NCBI GenBank assembly: GCA_002015125.1
Contig: MUYB01000038.1
Coordinates: 1 to 18,655 of the forward strand
Direction of reading: 5' to 3'
Length of the DNA: 18,655 bases
From: [Haemophilus] felis
GTDB taxonomy: Bacteria > Pseudomonadota > Gammaproteobacteria > Enterobacterales > Pasteurellaceae
Below, in pieces: positions 18,300-18,655 of this stretch; position 1 is the first letter of the stretch, and each line of letters starts with the position of its first letter. The position numbers and the translations under genes were made by a program. The notes beneath the pieces were generated by a model, which worked only from the letters and a program-made list of their open reading frames with translations, made no database searches and was not told where the DNA came from.

Positions 18300-18655
18300 T
18301 CAACCACTTTTCTTGTTCAAAAAATCCTTTATAAACATAATCTTACGTCTTTTATTTAAACCATTATGATTTATTAACTTCCTTTTAAGTTCACTAAATA
18401 AACCCTCAAGTCTATTTGTTGTTTTTTCTATATTTAATTCAGAATGTTTTTCGAAAGTAAATAAATATTTTTCGTAATATTTTAAGCTAGCCAAAGCCCC
18501 TCTTAAGCCTTTATGTTTATAAGGAAAATAACCCCTTTCATTACATTTATCTGACCGTTCGTTTAAATAATCTTGATGCTTTAAATACCAATAATGTAAA
18601 CGGCGATAAAATTCGTTTTTTTGACTTTCTTTGAGCGTTTTAACCAGTATTTTCA
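18300..18655 (-). CDS. Transposase, C-terminal fragment running off the window
   Basis: The frame is open without a stop from the right edge to TGA at 18300-18302, 117 codons. An internal ATG at 18494 would give only 64 residues and is not the start: the upstream codons continue in the same style (RRLHYWYLKHQDYLNERS, then FPYKHKGLRGALASLKYY). The segment NIEKTTNRLEGLFSELKRKL near the end is the recognisable part. T-T-N-R-L-E-G fits the region of the last catalytic Glu in MULE/IS256-like DDE transposases, with a basic tail (KRRKIMFIKDFLNKK). I assign it to the IS256-like variant-zinc-binding group by resemblance only. The N-terminus and the catalytic Asp residues lie outside the window. Confidence 0.7.
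   Translation of the reverse strand, partial: KILVKTLKESQKNEFYRRLHYWYLKHQDYLNERSDKCNERGYFPYKHKGLRGALASLKYYEKYLFTFEKHSELNIEKTTNRLEGLFSELKRKLINHNGLNKRRKIMFIKDFLNKKSG

Larger units (their letters stand above)
18214..18655. mobile_element. Insertion sequence, right-edge copy (partial)
   Basis: The element begins near 18214 with GGTGTAATGGACAAAA, shared with the left edge of the window, and continues off the right end. It contains the 3' part of a transposase gene on the minus strand. The terminal region has three TGGACAAAA motifs, two direct and one inverted. Family is uncertain: the transposase C-terminus resembles the group annotated as IS256-like with a variant zinc-binding N-terminus. Base composition is more AT-rich than the neighbouring argS. 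Confidence 0.7.

Noticed and set aside
18300..18494. A separate 64-residue gene starting at ATG 18494
   Set aside because: The same frame stays open to the window edge with transposase-like sequence, so the ATG is internal.

Overview
This window is a stretch of ordinary Pasteurellaceae chromosome (gamma-proteobacterium, AT-rich, about 40% G+C by eye). The evidence is the close fit of every protein to its Haemophilus/Pasteurella-type family, the gene pairs hinT-ycfL-nagZ-rlmC, focA-pflB, queA-tgt, prfA-prmC-sirB1-kdsA and yecM/argS, and one exact Haemophilus-type DNA uptake word (AAGTGCGGT). The genus cannot be fixed. I found only that one uptake word in 18.6 kb, far fewer than expected in H. 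influenzae itself, so a lower-density relative is more likely.

Layout, left to right. Positions 1-2568 hold a minus-strand operon: hinT, a YcfL-type lipoprotein gene, nagZ (muropeptide recycling) and rlmC. The rlmC gene is broken twice, by a one-base shift in an A8 run and by a mobile-element end that cuts off its C-terminal part at the left edge. A 519-bp AT-rich regulatory gap (2569-3087) precedes focA-pflB (3088-6352, plus strand), the formate channel and pyruvate formate-lyase of mixed-acid fermentation. The gap carries four TGTTAAAT-like repeats at exact 11-bp spacing (ArcA architecture) and a perfect TATAAT. The focA-pflB gap carries a long stem-loop. Downstream of pflB an IS3/IS150-like terminal remnant sits at a half-terminator, and pflA is not there. 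Cobalamin-independent methionine synthase metE (minus strand) follows, preceded by a tandem pair of MetJ-type met boxes. Divergent from it is queA-tgt (queuosine tRNA modification), then the convergent operon prfA-prmC-sirB1-kdsA (translation termination and KDO synthesis), a SlyB/Pcp lipoprotein gene, a YecM-type gene and divergent argS.

Right edge. After argS the window enters a second mobile element. Its terminal repeats match the left-edge end for 16 bases, and it contains the C-terminal 117 codons of a transposase that runs out of the window. The window is therefore bracketed by two copies of the same or a related insertion sequence, a common place for an assembly to break.

The genes are housekeeping and fermentative metabolism. 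I see no defence system, CRISPR, phage, toxin-antitoxin, tRNA or rRNA gene, and no candidate for a new biological system. The points of interest are regulatory DNA, decay of rlmC, and traces of insertion-sequence activity.
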